A DNA stretch of 32,115 nt, from positions 1 through 32,115 of the IMG/VR virus record IMGVR_UViG_3300034073_001631. One strand, given 5' to 3'. The notes beneath the pieces were generated by a model. The model was not told the DNA's origin. It saw nothing but the letters and a program-made list of their open reading frames with translations, and did not search any database. The stretch's first letter is position 1; every line of letters begins with the position of its first letter. Made by a program: the position numbers and the translations under genes. Below are positions 1 to 7,498 of this stretch, piece by piece. The DNA is from a virus.

Positions 1-188
1 AACTAAAATATCTTTTTTTGATATAATAAAATATATGGCAAACTATAATTTAATAATAAAGCAAAAAGAATATCAGGATGTTAGGTCTGTGATAGTTGCA
101 TCACAAAGTGGCAACCAGTCTATCTTTTATGCCGAGGGCAATGGTGATAGATATTATATAAATCAGATTTCAGCAACGGCAACACCTG
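1..188. repeat. Terminal direct repeat, left copy (circular overlap)
   Basis: The first 188 bases recur at 31928-32115 with one difference: G at 61 against A at 31988. The repeat covers the leader and the first 51 codons of the plus-strand gene at 35. The difference is synonymous (AAG/AAA, Lys). The simplest reading is the overlap of a circular assembly. A physical direct terminal repeat is less likely, because the terminase and HNH genes lie about 7 kb away from it around the circle. Confidence 0.95.
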
Positions 189-607
189 TGTTAGAGGCAG
201 CAACTTTTAATTCATTTCTAAGTTTCACTATGTCAGGGTTAGGCACTTTTTCAATGCAAATGGTGCCGATGGCAACTGGTGAATCAGTCTTTATTGATAT
301 GCAAATCTATGGTCAGAATTCAGCATCAACAAAAGGATATGCTGAAAAAGTGATGACGGCTTATAGACATAGTGGATCGGCACTTTCTAGAATCGGTGCA
401 ATTCAGTCAAATAAAATATCAGATTTCACATCTGCTGTTGGTGTGACCTTTTCAACAACGGCAACTGCGTCAGTTGATTTAATTGTCTATGGTGAAACCG
501 GTGAATTGATAGATTTTGATATTTATATTCAATATAAAAAAGGGTACCACGCAATTCAGAATATAAATCAACCACAGACAATATCTCCGATATATCCTAG
601 TTCTTAG
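35..607 (+). CDS. Putative virion/adhesin-like beta-rich protein (190 aa)
   Basis: One of only two plus-strand genes supported here. The protein is rich in Ser, Thr, Ala and alternating hydrophobics, as in beta-sandwich tail-fibre or tail-tip domains. The segment around residues 100-165 (KGYAEKVMTAYRHSG, then SDFTSAVGVTFS and GETGELIDFDIYI) resembles the C-terminal repeat modules of phage fibres and adhesins. There is no signal peptide or membrane segment. The start is the ATG at 35, preceded by an A/T-rich leader. The gene is divergent from the early block and overlaps the 3' end of the holin gene by 11 bp, convergently. The ORF is clear; the function is inferred from protein texture only. 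It could be a host-recognition protein under its own promoter. Confidence 0.6.
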   Translation: MANYNLIIKQKEYQDVRSVIVASQSGNQSIFYAEGNGDRYYINQISATATPVLEAATFNSFLSFTMSGLGTFSMQMVPMATGESVFIDMQIYGQNSASTKGYAEKVMTAYRHSGSALSRIGAIQSNKISDFTSAVGVTFSTTATASVDLIVYGETGELIDFDIYIQYKKGYHAIQNINQPQTISPIYPSS

Positions 608-773
608 AAACCACAGACCAGATTGCACCGGTTAGTGCCAAAATGCCACCTATAATTTCATTTGACATTGCATCTGTGATATATCCATTTATGACTAAAA
701 GACCACCAACAAAAGTTAAAGTGTGTCTAATGATGCCTAAGACCTGCTCTTTTGATAATTTGATTTTTTTCAT
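597..773 (-). CDS. Holin-like small membrane protein (58 aa)
   Basis: A short ORF of 58 codons, ATG at 773-771 and TAG at 599-597. The sequence starts MKKIKLSKEQVLGIIRH. Two hydrophobic segments (about residues 12-29 and 38-54) are separated by a short polar turn (NGYITDAMSNE), and the protein ends WSVVSKN. This matches the layout of small phage holins in which two helices flank a short loop and IWS precedes a basic tail. It is the last gene of the late block, after the fibre gene, a normal place for lysis genes. Its product would insert in the inner membrane and time lysis. No endolysin was recognised next to it. It overlaps the convergent plus-strand gene by 11 bp. Confidence 0.75.
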   Translation of the reverse strand: MKKIKLSKEQVLGIIRHTLTFVGGLLVINGYITDAMSNEIIGGILALTGAIWSVVSKN

Positions 774-790
774 ATTTTTGAATTATATTT

Positions 791-2593
791 TTAATAAATT
801 GAAATATCACCTATCCAGACATAGACACTTTGTGTGCCATATGTTGCCTGTGTGTCACCAATTGTCAGTGTGTATGCCAATGGGCTGCCTGGTGTGTCTG
901 ACGCATAAACAATTTTATTGGCCAGGTCACTAGTGAAAGTTCGATTTATATTTGCCAAAGTCACTGAATATGTATAGGTTGTCCAGGTCGGTGTCAAAGT
1001 GATATTTGACAAAGTTAATGATGGCCCCTCTAAATTATAAGCATCACCCCTAATGATAGGTGTTGTGGTTAAAGTTGCAACATTTGTCTTTGCTGAAATT
1101 GAAAGTGTGAAATCTGTTGTTGGTTTCAAAGTTGCACCAATAAAATATTCTCTGGTTTTGCCAGTTGCGCCAACTGGATTTTTTTGTGTGTTAAATCTCA
1201 TACTTTGTGTGCCGACTGAATATGTTGATGAATCGGCAAATCTAACAATGCCTAAATTGTCAATAGATTTTCTGCCTTCTGTGTCTTTCACATACATATG
1301 CACTTTATTTTGACCAATTAGATCATTTGCTGTGTATGTGTTTGGATATTGCCAACGCAAATCCTCGACAACACCAGATGTCATTGTCAATTGATTTGGT
1401 GTTACAAATTGTGCTAACGCAGTGTGATTTGTGACCTGGCAATTTGTGCCATCAGGTCTATAAAGCTTAAAAGATTTTATTTCTGGTACAACAACACCGT
1501 TGCTTCGAAAAAGATATGATGATGTTGCATAAATATACACATCAACATTTTCAACTATAAAAAGTTCCGAAAAAGAGCCAAATCTATAAAAATTTAGACC
1601 TTTTGTTGATGATGCTGATGTGTTGCCAACATGTCTATATTTAATTTGGTTAAAAGTCACCTGTCTCGACCCGATGCCGATATTATCATCACCTGCCTGA
1701 TTTGATGATGAAATCCAAAAATCGAAAGAGTTAATTGAACCACCAAAGCCAGCACTCGTTGAATTTGAAAAGACACCACCTGGGCAACCATTTTGAATTA
1801 TAGTGCTTTTTATATTTGGATTTGATGATGATGGCCCCGCAACTACTGCATTTGAAACGCCAAAGCAATCATTAATGCCTGTGAAAATAAAGGTGTCAAT
1901 GCCTAATTTGAACTTATTAGAGCTTCTGTTAAATTTTGCATTGCTGAATAAAAATCTATCAAAGACAATATCTTTTTTTTCAAAAGTAGGCTGACCTAGT
2001 GGGTCAGGCATTAAAAATAAATTATATGAATTAACTGATGTTGGCGCACCTGCTTTAACACCAGTGTAACCCCATTGTGTGTCGAAAGTTGAATTCCAAC
2101 CACCTGAAACACTGACTGCTGCGGCTGCAATTGATGATGCCGTTAAAGTTTCAAATTGACCAGATGTTGATGTTGTTTGATAGTGATATGACTGACTGCC
2201 AGATCCAAATTTATACACTGAAAAAGTGCCGTGGCCAACAGGCAACCACATATTGGTTCTTAATGTGATGGTTGTTGGTGTTGTTGATGCAATTAACCAG
2301 GCTGAATAATCGACTGGCCAACCGTCTAAGGCAGTTGTGTCAAATCCAATGGTGTCACCTGCTGTTAGACCATATGGTGCCACCGTCAAATCGACTGATG
2401 TGGTTAAAGTGTTGCTTCTCGGCACATTTGTGATGAAACCAGGCAGTTGTGAAAATGAACCACCAGCCACTCTAATTTGGTCACCATCTGATGCAATCTG
2501 CAAAGCAGCATCTATTGATTTTTTTGGTGTTGATATTGTTAGACCATCATTTGTGTCTAACCCGAATATATTGTCTGCGTATAGAATTGCCAT
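791..2593 (-). CDS. Tail fibre / receptor-binding protein, beta-helix type (600 aa)
   Basis: The N-terminus (residues 5-45: YADNIFGLDTNDGLT, STPKKSIDAAL, ASDGDQIRVAGG) is the classic entry motif of right-handed parallel beta-helix proteins of the pectate-lyase type, found in many phage fibres and tailspikes. A long Ser/Thr/Asn-rich beta region follows. The last 140 residues or so (from YSVGTQSMRFNTQ) look like a carbohydrate-binding jelly roll. Expected role: binding, and possibly cleaving, host surface polysaccharide. It lies in a run of small tail proteins and is followed by the holin gene. The fold is well suggested; enzymatic activity is not shown. The start ATG follows an A-rich leader containing ACATATAAAAA. 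Confidence 0.75.
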   Translation of the reverse strand: MAILYADNIFGLDTNDGLTISTPKKSIDAALQIASDGDQIRVAGGSFSQLPGFITNVPRSNTLTTSVDLTVAPYGLTAGDTIGFDTTALDGWPVDYSAWLIASTTPTTITLRTNMWLPVGHGTFSVYKFGSGSQSYHYQTTSTSGQFETLTASSIAAAAVSVSGGWNSTFDTQWGYTGVKAGAPTSVNSYNLFLMPDPLGQPTFEKKDIVFDRFLFSNAKFNRSSNKFKLGIDTFIFTGINDCFGVSNAVVAGPSSSNPNIKSTIIQNGCPGGVFSNSTSAGFGGSINSFDFWISSSNQAGDDNIGIGSRQVTFNQIKYRHVGNTSASSTKGLNFYRFGSFSELFIVENVDVYIYATSSYLFRSNGVVVPEIKSFKLYRPDGTNCQVTNHTALAQFVTPNQLTMTSGVVEDLRWQYPNTYTANDLIGQNKVHMYVKDTEGRKSIDNLGIVRFADSSTYSVGTQSMRFNTQKNPVGATGKTREYFIGATLKPTTDFTLSISAKTNVATLTTTPIIRGDAYNLEGPSLTLSNITLTPTWTTYTYSVTLANINRTFTSDLANKIVYASDTPGSPLAYTLTIGDTQATYGTQSVYVWIGDISIY

Positions 2594-2595
2594 TT

Positions 2596-2811
2596 TTATA
2601 TTTGATTTTTATATGTTGCCTCTATCAGAGTTTCATATTGATTTTCTTTTGATTCAGCCTCTATCAAAGTTTGAAACACCTTTATACTTTGTGGTGTAAC
2701 TGGTTGCACTTTTTGCCATATCAAAGTTGTGCCTCGATATACATAATTCACATCAGTCGAGCCTCTTTGAACTGATGTGATGTCAGATGTTGATCTTTCA
2801 ATTTTTCCCAT
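2596..2811 (-). CDS. Small tail-associated protein with YRGTTLIW motif (71 aa)
   Basis: Residues 15-34 contain two related short units, VQRGSTDVNYVYRG and TTLIWQK. This xYRGsTxIxxVYRGxTxIW pattern is common in small tail proteins encoded beside fibre genes in phages and prophages of Bacteroidota. The C-terminal part carries an imperfect duplication (TLIEAESKENQ and TLIEATYKNQ), also visible in the DNA around 2625-2680. It sits two bases before the large fibre gene, in the same orientation. The exact role is unknown; a structural or fibre-adaptor part is likely. Confidence 0.6.
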   Translation of the reverse strand: MGKIERSTSDITSVQRGSTDVNYVYRGTTLIWQKVQPVTPQSIKVFQTLIEAESKENQYETLIEATYKNQI

Positions 2812-2813
2812 AT

Positions 2814-3095
2814 TTATTCAACAAAGTATATTGTGTCTGTGTTATATGACCCGAGGCCATTATATTGTGCCAAAGTGCCTGACCATATAAAAGAAACTGA
2901 ATTTGGTGATGCAGTTGCTGAAACTATGCCACCAGTCGGTGTTGTGCCGGATGTACCACTAGTGCCACTAGTGCCGGCAGCACCTGTGGCCCCTGTGAAA
3001 AGACCAGTGTTTGCATCTGTTAATATCGAATTTATTGTGTTTCTAGCCGTTAGACCAGAATCACCGTTGTTAATTAAAGTATATGGTGTTGGCAT
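2814..3095 (-). CDS. Small collagen-like tail protein with GTSG repeats (93 aa)
   Basis: The N-terminal 35 residues include NNGDSGLTARNTINSILTDA, a pattern common in small fibre proteins. A Gly-X-X run follows (GATGAAGTSGTSGTSGT, about residues 35-52), and the protein ends in a short beta-rich tail (NGLGSYNTDTIYFVE). GTSG runs form collagen-like triple helices in phage fibres, and the same repeat occurs in the 408-aa protein at 20771-21997. The gene lies between a 68-aa ORF and the YRG-motif protein, all in one direction, just upstream of the main fibre gene. It is probably a short trimeric fibre or linker. Confidence 0.6.
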   Translation of the reverse strand: MPTPYTLINNGDSGLTARNTINSILTDANTGLFTGATGAAGTSGTSGTSGTTPTGGIVSATASPNSVSFIWSGTLAQYNGLGSYNTDTIYFVE

Positions 3096-3114
3096 ATTTT
3101 ATATATAATTTTTT

Positions 3115-3321
3115 TTAATCTATCCAATTCTGGTCATCACGCCAAAAGTTAATATCCTGCCAGAAACCAGTTGCTAGAATCCAGTCAGAAACCCCCTGTT
3201 GTGGTTTTATTTCATAAAATCCACGCATTATAGTCAGTCGTCGAATTCTGTCAAAAGCCTCTTGTTTCTTTTGTGCCTCTAAGGCTGCTCTTTTCTGCCA
3301 GTCTGATGTCAATCTTTTCAT
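3115..3321 (-). CDS. Hypothetical small protein in tail region (68 aa)
   Basis: No family recognised. The N-terminal half is a charged helix (residues 4-28, rich in Lys, Gln, Ala, Arg). The C-terminal part is rich in Trp, Asp and Phe (WILATGFWQDINFWRDDQNW). Its orientation and spacing fit the late block. The start is well placed: a copy of the recurrent AAAAGACAT motif lies 11 nt before the ATG. It could be a small virion or assembly factor. Confidence 0.5.
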   Translation of the reverse strand: MKRLTSDWQKRAALEAQKKQEAFDRIRRLTIMRGFYEIKPQQGVSDWILATGFWQDINFWRDDQNWID

Positions 3322-3332
3322 TATATTAAATT

Positions 3333-3341
3333 ATGTCTTTT
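3333..3341 (-). promoter_or_regulatory. Recurrent upstream motif AAAAGACAT (copy before 68-aa gene)
   Basis: Exact AAAAGACAT on the minus strand, 11 nt before the ATG at 3321. The same 9-mer lies 8-9 nt before four other minus-strand late genes. It does not match a Shine-Dalgarno sequence. It may be a translation enhancer or part of a late promoter. Confidence 0.45.
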
Positions 3342-3355
3342 GATTTAATTTTTGT

Positions 3356-4507
3356 TTATATCAACACCGCTTTCATACGCCACTCGTGTCTGCAATATGG
3401 TGTTGTCTGATTTGTGCCTGGCAGTGTATAGAAACCACCTCTATATAAAAAGACATCTGGCTCTAAGCCCATATCCTTTAAGTGACCTGATGGCAGATTT
3501 TTTATTTGCTCTAATGTATATTCACCACCTTTTCTAAATAATTTGTCACAAAAAGGTCTAGATCCACTAATTGCCTCTGGTACATCTGGTCTAACTTTAT
3601 ATTCATAAAGAATTCTAATTGTTGCAAATTTCAATTTATGATTTTCAAAAAATGACTTTTCTTTATTTTCTGCATCCTCTATTGAAAAGACTGGCTCTGT
3701 GTGTAACACCTGTCTATAATGATATTTTTCAGATTTCATTAAAAGTGTGTCTAATATCGGATCGTCTGATGACATATAAAGACTGAAATCTTTTTGTCTG
3801 TCTAATTGCTTTTCATCACCAGATAGATAGTCAGAATCGAAATTCAAACCGAGTGTCTTTAATCTGTTGTATGCCTTTCTATCAGACCTTCTAATTTTTC
3901 TAGCAGATTTGATATAGACTTTGAAACCTCTGCTTTTCATATCTAAAATGGTTTCATCTGGCAAATTTTCATCAATTAAAATCTTTTTGACTTTTGCCAA
4001 ATTAGTCTTTTCACCTCTAATTTGCTCTAATTTCTTTTGTGCCCAGGCAACACCTTCGTCACCACCCCAGGCTTGCCACATCAGGCGGCCACATCCATCA
4101 CCTAATTCTTTATTAGAATTCCCTCTATGTCTTTCAAAAGCCGCCATACGGGCAATTGTTTCCTCTGAAATCTTTTCACCATTTGCCAATTGATTTGCTC
4201 TTTGTTTGCCAACCGGTGTGCCGCAATCACCCCAACCATTCTTTTCAGCCCAGTCTAACGCAATTTGTGCGTTTCTTTTAACTGCCTCTGGATAGTCATC
4301 ATATGATTCTAAATTGATAGAAATTGCTGGTGTTGATGACCAGGTTGCATCACTAACTGATGGTGTTGCAGATTTGAAATATTGGTCAGCATAATTTATA
4401 CAAATTGCAACTGCCTGATCCTGGCTTTTGTCTGAATCCATTTCGACTTTTATACATCGTGATATAAATTCATCACGGGTTTCATCTTTTCTTTTTTCAA
4501 TTGGCAT
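3356..4507 (-). CDS. Head morphogenesis-like / minor head protein (383 aa)
   Basis: It appears to have three parts. Residues 1-40 (IEKRKDETRDEFISRCIKVE, then DQAVAICINYAD) are a module often attached to phage head or portal-associated proteins. Residues 68-170 contain YPEAVKRNAQIALDWAEKNG and GCGRLMWQAWGGDEGVAWA, a conserved module of unclear role found in prohead-related phage proteins. The last 100 residues or so (SGSRPFCDKLFRKGGEYT, then FLYRGGFYTLPG and PYCRHEWR) resemble the Cys/His-containing C-terminus of Mu gpF-type minor head proteins. It lies after the portal, connector and membrane-protein genes, so a head-assembly role fits. The assignment is by motif and context; the fusion of these parts is notable. 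Confidence 0.55.
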   Translation of the reverse strand: MPIEKRKDETRDEFISRCIKVEMDSDKSQDQAVAICINYADQYFKSATPSVSDATWSSTPAISINLESYDDYPEAVKRNAQIALDWAEKNGWGDCGTPVGKQRANQLANGEKISEETIARMAAFERHRGNSNKELGDGCGRLMWQAWGGDEGVAWAQKKLEQIRGEKTNLAKVKKILIDENLPDETILDMKSRGFKVYIKSARKIRRSDRKAYNRLKTLGLNFDSDYLSGDEKQLDRQKDFSLYMSSDDPILDTLLMKSEKYHYRQVLHTEPVFSIEDAENKEKSFFENHKLKFATIRILYEYKVRPDVPEAISGSRPFCDKLFRKGGEYTLEQIKNLPSGHLKDMGLEPDVFLYRGGFYTLPGTNQTTPYCRHEWRMKAVLI

Positions 4508-4509
4508 AA

Positions 4510-4755
4510 TTATATCCTTTTATTTAATTCTTTAATTTCTTTAATTAGGTCTGTAACGGCAACTTTTAATTCATCAAATTTTTCAGTTAGACTTTTCATT
4601 TCTAATTTGTGCTCGATTTTCAAAAGGTCAATTTGATTTTTATTTTCATTAGTTTGCTTTTCAACGCCTGTTAGTTGATCCATTGTCTTTTTTAGAAAAT
4701 ATGCAATCACACTAACTAAAAGGCCACCGATAGTATAAAAAATTTCATTCATCAT
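4510..4755 (-). CDS. Small membrane protein with coiled coil (81 aa)
   Basis: One N-terminal transmembrane segment (about residues 5-22, IFYTIGGLLVSVIAYFL) is followed by a long heptad-patterned charged helix (residues 25-80, many Lys, Glu, Leu). This is the layout of XhlA-like holin-associated proteins and other small phage membrane proteins. It lies between the connector gene and the head-morphogenesis-like gene. It could take part in lysis together with the 58-aa holin, or anchor an assembly factor. The topology is clear; the function is inferred. Confidence 0.55.
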   Translation of the reverse strand: MMNEIFYTIGGLLVSVIAYFLKKTMDQLTGVEKQTNENKNQIDLLKIEHKLEMKSLTEKFDELKVAVTDLIKEIKELNKRI

Positions 4756-4756
4756 T

Positions 4757-5341
4757 TTATTTGCCGATATATTTTTGTAACAATTTCAACTGATCTGCCG
4801 TCAAATCTTTATAGACCTCTTCTATATAAATATCTGAATCATATACCCAATTTTGTGGATATATGTCAGGTGATGCTGCTCTATAAAGCGGGAAATATTC
4901 TGAATTTTCACATAAATAATTGACAACTCTTTGTGCCCAGAATTCAGCCAAATTTTTCATTTCATCACGAATATATCTTAGATCCTCTAATGACCCAGAT
5001 GATGTGTTGTCTGAAACTGCACGGCCTAACCCGATATTTCTAATTTGAATTGATAGATGTGGCAGTGCCAAATATACAGACCAATATGCCAGTGATTTAG
5101 AGCAAAGATTCACTAATTCAATTTCATATGATGTGAAATAGGGTTGTGAAAAAGTTAGACCTGAATATAATTTATATTCTAACTCGTTGTATAGTGGTGT
5201 GCCTAATAAATCCTGAATATAAATATCCTGTGCCTCGCCAACAAAAGGATATATCTGATCTACATCAATTGATTTGCCAACTGGTGTATAGGTTTTTAGA
5301 TATACATCATCTATGAAAAGAAATGAAAAAGTTGCGGCCAT
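4757..5341 (-). CDS. Head-tail connector-like protein (194 aa)
   Basis: A mostly helical protein with the pattern YPFVGEAQDIYIQDLLGTPLYNEL near residue 30 and NLCSKSLAYWSVYLALPHL near residue 80. This arrangement is typical of the gp6-like or DUF6712-type head-completion proteins of Bacteroidota phages. It directly follows the portal gene and precedes small head genes, the usual connector position. It would bind below the portal and form the neck. No catalytic motif is present. The family label is from memory of the pattern, not from a search. Confidence 0.6.
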   Translation of the reverse strand: MAATFSFLFIDDVYLKTYTPVGKSIDVDQIYPFVGEAQDIYIQDLLGTPLYNELEYKLYSGLTFSQPYFTSYEIELVNLCSKSLAYWSVYLALPHLSIQIRNIGLGRAVSDNTSSGSLEDLRYIRDEMKNLAEFWAQRVVNYLCENSEYFPLYRAASPDIYPQNWVYDSDIYIEEVYKDLTADQLKLLQKYIGK

Positions 5342-5349
5342 TTATTATA

Positions 5350-6495
5350 TTATATTTTTATTGGCACTAAGGCCTCTATGTCTAATTTTGTTACGCCATT
5401 ATAGACTAACACCATTTTGAAATGGTCGAAAATTAATTTTCTTTCTGGTCTAATGACCATTTTGTCAAAGATTTCCCAGGATTGCATCAATTCAGTTGAA
5501 TATCCTAATTTGCCTGGTGTCTGCACACCTAACAATTGCGGATGACATCTGTGTGCCGTGATGATTTGTTGCACTATCTGGTCTGAAACCTGAATCAACC
5601 TTTGGTCTATATTAGTTGCATCCAAAGTATCAACATCTGGTGCCAGGTCTTTGCCGTCTGAATAAAATATCAGTGCTTTGCCAGCATTTTTAGATCCGCC
5701 GTGTTGTGCCTTTATTTGCTCTGAATTCAATCTGCGCTCTTCTGGTGATGGCTTTTTATAGAATTTGAATACAATTGATGGTGAAAATCCGTTGTTAATT
5801 GCAGCCAGGTTATATTCTGACATAAGACCATCGGCTTTGATCCACCTAAGTGCAGAAAAGTAATTCGGCAGTGAATAATAATTCATATTGTTTTCATCAC
5901 GGCGTATAAAGACGAGTTGTCTTAGACTTTCACCATTAGGGTCAAAGGCATCTATCTTTTTTGGTGGATATTGTCTGGTGTTAGACCAATTTTCACTATA
6001 ATAAAAGTGTGTGATTTGGTCAAATTCATTTTTTTTGCCTATGGCAATTCGACTGGCATCAACCCAATTCATATCAACAATTCTGGTTCGATCCATTGAA
6101 TATATGATTTCAAAGCAACTATATCCAAAGATTTCTTGGTCTTTTGCCACCTGATAGAAAATTCTATCTAATTTGCGCCAAAAAGGCACCAGTCGCCAAT
6201 TTTCAACTAACCATATATCAGACAACTCTCTGTTGTCAGCAAATATGAAACCACTGCCGGCAATTAAAGAGGTTTTGCCCTCTATAATTGAATTATGAAT
6301 TGATGACATATTTTTATATTCTAAAAGGTCTAAGGGGAATTGGTTGTTGGGGCCATATGTAACCCAATCAACGCCTTTTTGCTCTTTTGGTTGCGGGATG
6401 TCTATATTTCTAAGATTTAGGCCTTCAACTAAATCTGATATAATTTCTTTTTTTTCATCGACTTTGCCAAATAAAAAATCTGTTAATTTTGCCAT
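5350..6495 (-). CDS. Portal protein (381 aa)
   Basis: The portal forms the dodecameric ring through which DNA enters the head and to which the terminase docks. The segment GVDWVTYGPNNQFPLDLLEY, then SSIHNSIIEGKTSLIAGSGF is the characteristic N-terminal part of portal proteins in Bacteroidota phages. Later blocks (WVDASRIAIGKKNEF and SDQIVQQIITAHRCHPQLLG) fit the stem and clip regions of HK97/SPP1-type portals. The frame is open upstream to an ATG at 6609, but I choose ATG 6495 (MAKLTDFLFG): it lies one base after the stop of the upstream gene (6497), and the extra 38 codons would fully overlap that gene's C-terminus. It is followed by the connector gene. Confidence 0.75.
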   Translation of the reverse strand: MAKLTDFLFGKVDEKKEIISDLVEGLNLRNIDIPQPKEQKGVDWVTYGPNNQFPLDLLEYKNMSSIHNSIIEGKTSLIAGSGFIFADNRELSDIWLVENWRLVPFWRKLDRIFYQVAKDQEIFGYSCFEIIYSMDRTRIVDMNWVDASRIAIGKKNEFDQITHFYYSENWSNTRQYPPKKIDAFDPNGESLRQLVFIRRDENNMNYYSLPNYFSALRWIKADGLMSEYNLAAINNGFSPSIVFKFYKKPSPEERRLNSEQIKAQHGGSKNAGKALIFYSDGKDLAPDVDTLDATNIDQRLIQVSDQIVQQIITAHRCHPQLLGVQTPGKLGYSTELMQSWEIFDKMVIRPERKLIFDHFKMVLVYNGVTKLDIEALVPIKI

Positions 6496-6496
6496 A

Positions 6497-6862
6497 TTAA
6501 TTTCGTCTAATTGCACCACCTGTCTTTTGACCAGGTCTGTGAATATTTTGCCAATTTTTTGACCATTTGACCATGATTTTGCCTGATTCAATTTTTTGTG
6601 AATTGGCAATCACATCAAAAGACCACATCCCGTCTGCCAGGTCTAAAATGCCAGCGGCTAGATTTTCAGGTTGATTTATTGACAAATAAAATATAGACCA
6701 TTTATTAGTCGGTTGCTGATCTGTTGGTGTGAATGATTTAGTTGCGCCTGTGATGTCATTAGTCAAATTAAATTGATATGATCCTGTATATCCGATCGGC
6801 ACACTTTCTTTCAAAGACATCCATACAGATGATGTAACACCCGTTTCTAAATTGATAGTCAT
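6497..6862 (-). CDS. Small structural protein, beta-rich (121 aa)
   Basis: No family firmly recognised. The protein is beta-rich, with NLETGVTSSVWMSLKESVP and GSYQFNLTNDITGATKSF, then a Trp-containing core and a basic C-terminus (KTGGAIRRN). The gene sits between the tail-tube candidate and the portal and ends one base before the portal start, so the two are probably translationally coupled. It begins a new unit after a strong terminator at 6903-6934 and carries AAAAGACAT 8 nt before its ATG. A minor capsid, decoration or head-completion role is possible. Confidence 0.55.
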   Translation of the reverse strand: MTINLETGVTSSVWMSLKESVPIGYTGSYQFNLTNDITGATKSFTPTDQQPTNKWSIFYLSINQPENLAAGILDLADGMWSFDVIANSQKIESGKIMVKWSKNWQNIHRPGQKTGGAIRRN

Positions 6863-6870
6863 ATTTATTT

Positions 6871-6879
6871 ATGTCTTTT
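6871..6879 (-). promoter_or_regulatory. Recurrent upstream motif AAAAGACAT (copy before 121-aa gene)
   Basis: Exact AAAAGACAT on the minus strand, 8 nt before the ATG at 6862 and directly after a terminator. This copy is informative: the downstream gene either needs its own promoter here or depends on read-through. Confidence 0.45.
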
Positions 6880-6902
6880 AATTCCAAAATTGTTTCGGCA
6901 AA

Positions 6903-6934
6903 AAAAAGGGGCTGAAATAAATCAACCCCTTTTT
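6903..6934 (-). terminator. Rho-independent terminator after tail-tube gene
   Basis: On the minus strand, AAAAAGGGG pairs with CCCCTTTTT across a 14-nt loop, in which three more pairs can form beyond one mismatch. A run of eight T follows. It lies 24 bp after the stop of the 170-aa tail-tube candidate. The A/T flanks make it potentially active in both directions. It should limit read-through from the highly expressed capsid and tail-tube genes into the portal genes. Confidence 0.8.
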
Positions 6935-6957
6935 CGATATATTAGACACACATTAGA

Positions 6958-7470
6958 TTATAACAAACCAGCAATGATGCTAGGATCAACACCCTGTGAC
7001 CTTTCAACCTCGAATCCTTTTAGTGTTAAGACATAATTAGATCCATCGGCTTTTGCAGTACCAGATGTTGATGTTGCCTCTGATAGATATAGACCTTCTG
7101 TTTCACCAGGATACCAAAAATATCCATTAGAATCTTTAACTATACACGCTAAGTCTCTTTGTGTCAAAAGAGCCAGAGTGTTTCTTTTTTGAACATCCCT
7201 GCGTGGGATAGTCACGGTTACGGTTTGCTCGAAAAGAGCCGAACCAGCCTCTACGGATTTAACTAAATCCTCTGTAAAAGTTGCCGAGTTTCTGTTGAAT
7301 TCGAATTCATAAAAGACAGATGCGGTTGCCAAAGTGATAGTTGAAATCGTACCACCAGCAGCGGTGATCCCTAACACATTGTCAAAATCTGTCAAATATA
7401 ATTTGGTTAGACCACCAATATTATTTTCACAATTCAAAGAAATTCCGCCTGAAAAACTTACACAAGCCAT
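6958..7470 (-). CDS. Major tail tube protein candidate (170 aa)
   Basis: A beta-rich protein beginning MACVSFSGGISLNCENN, GGLTKLYLTDFDNV, with a central TVTIPRRDVQKRNTLALLTQRDLACIVKD and a C-terminal NYVLTLKGFEVERSQG. This is the pattern of tail-tube proteins in Bacteroidota phages: an N-terminal Cys-containing sheet, then a strand-helix-strand core. About 170 residues is normal for a tube subunit. It directly follows the major capsid gene, has a very A-rich leader like that of the capsid gene, and is followed by a strong terminator; all fit a highly expressed structural gene. The tube would surround the tape measure. Confidence 0.65.
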   Translation of the reverse strand: MACVSFSGGISLNCENNIGGLTKLYLTDFDNVLGITAAGGTISTITLATASVFYEFEFNRNSATFTEDLVKSVEAGSALFEQTVTVTIPRRDVQKRNTLALLTQRDLACIVKDSNGYFWYPGETEGLYLSEATSTSGTAKADGSNYVLTLKGFEVERSQGVDPSIIAGLL

Positions 7471-7498
7471 ATTTTTTTATTTTATTTTTTTTTCAATA

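Noticed and set aside
1-188. Physical direct terminal repeat as packaged genome ends
   Set aside because: The packaging genes and likely cos region are about 7 kb away around the circle, and the repeat cuts through a gene; a circular assembly overlap is simpler, though read-end mapping would settle it.
643-933. Plus-strand 96-codon frame
   Set aside because: It runs antisense to the holin and fibre genes, has no protein-like features, and its composition mirrors the minus-strand codons.
6496-6609. Longer portal start at 6609
   Set aside because: The 38 extra codons fully overlap the C-terminus of the 121-aa gene; ATG 6495 sits one base after that gene's stop and begins the portal-like sequence.
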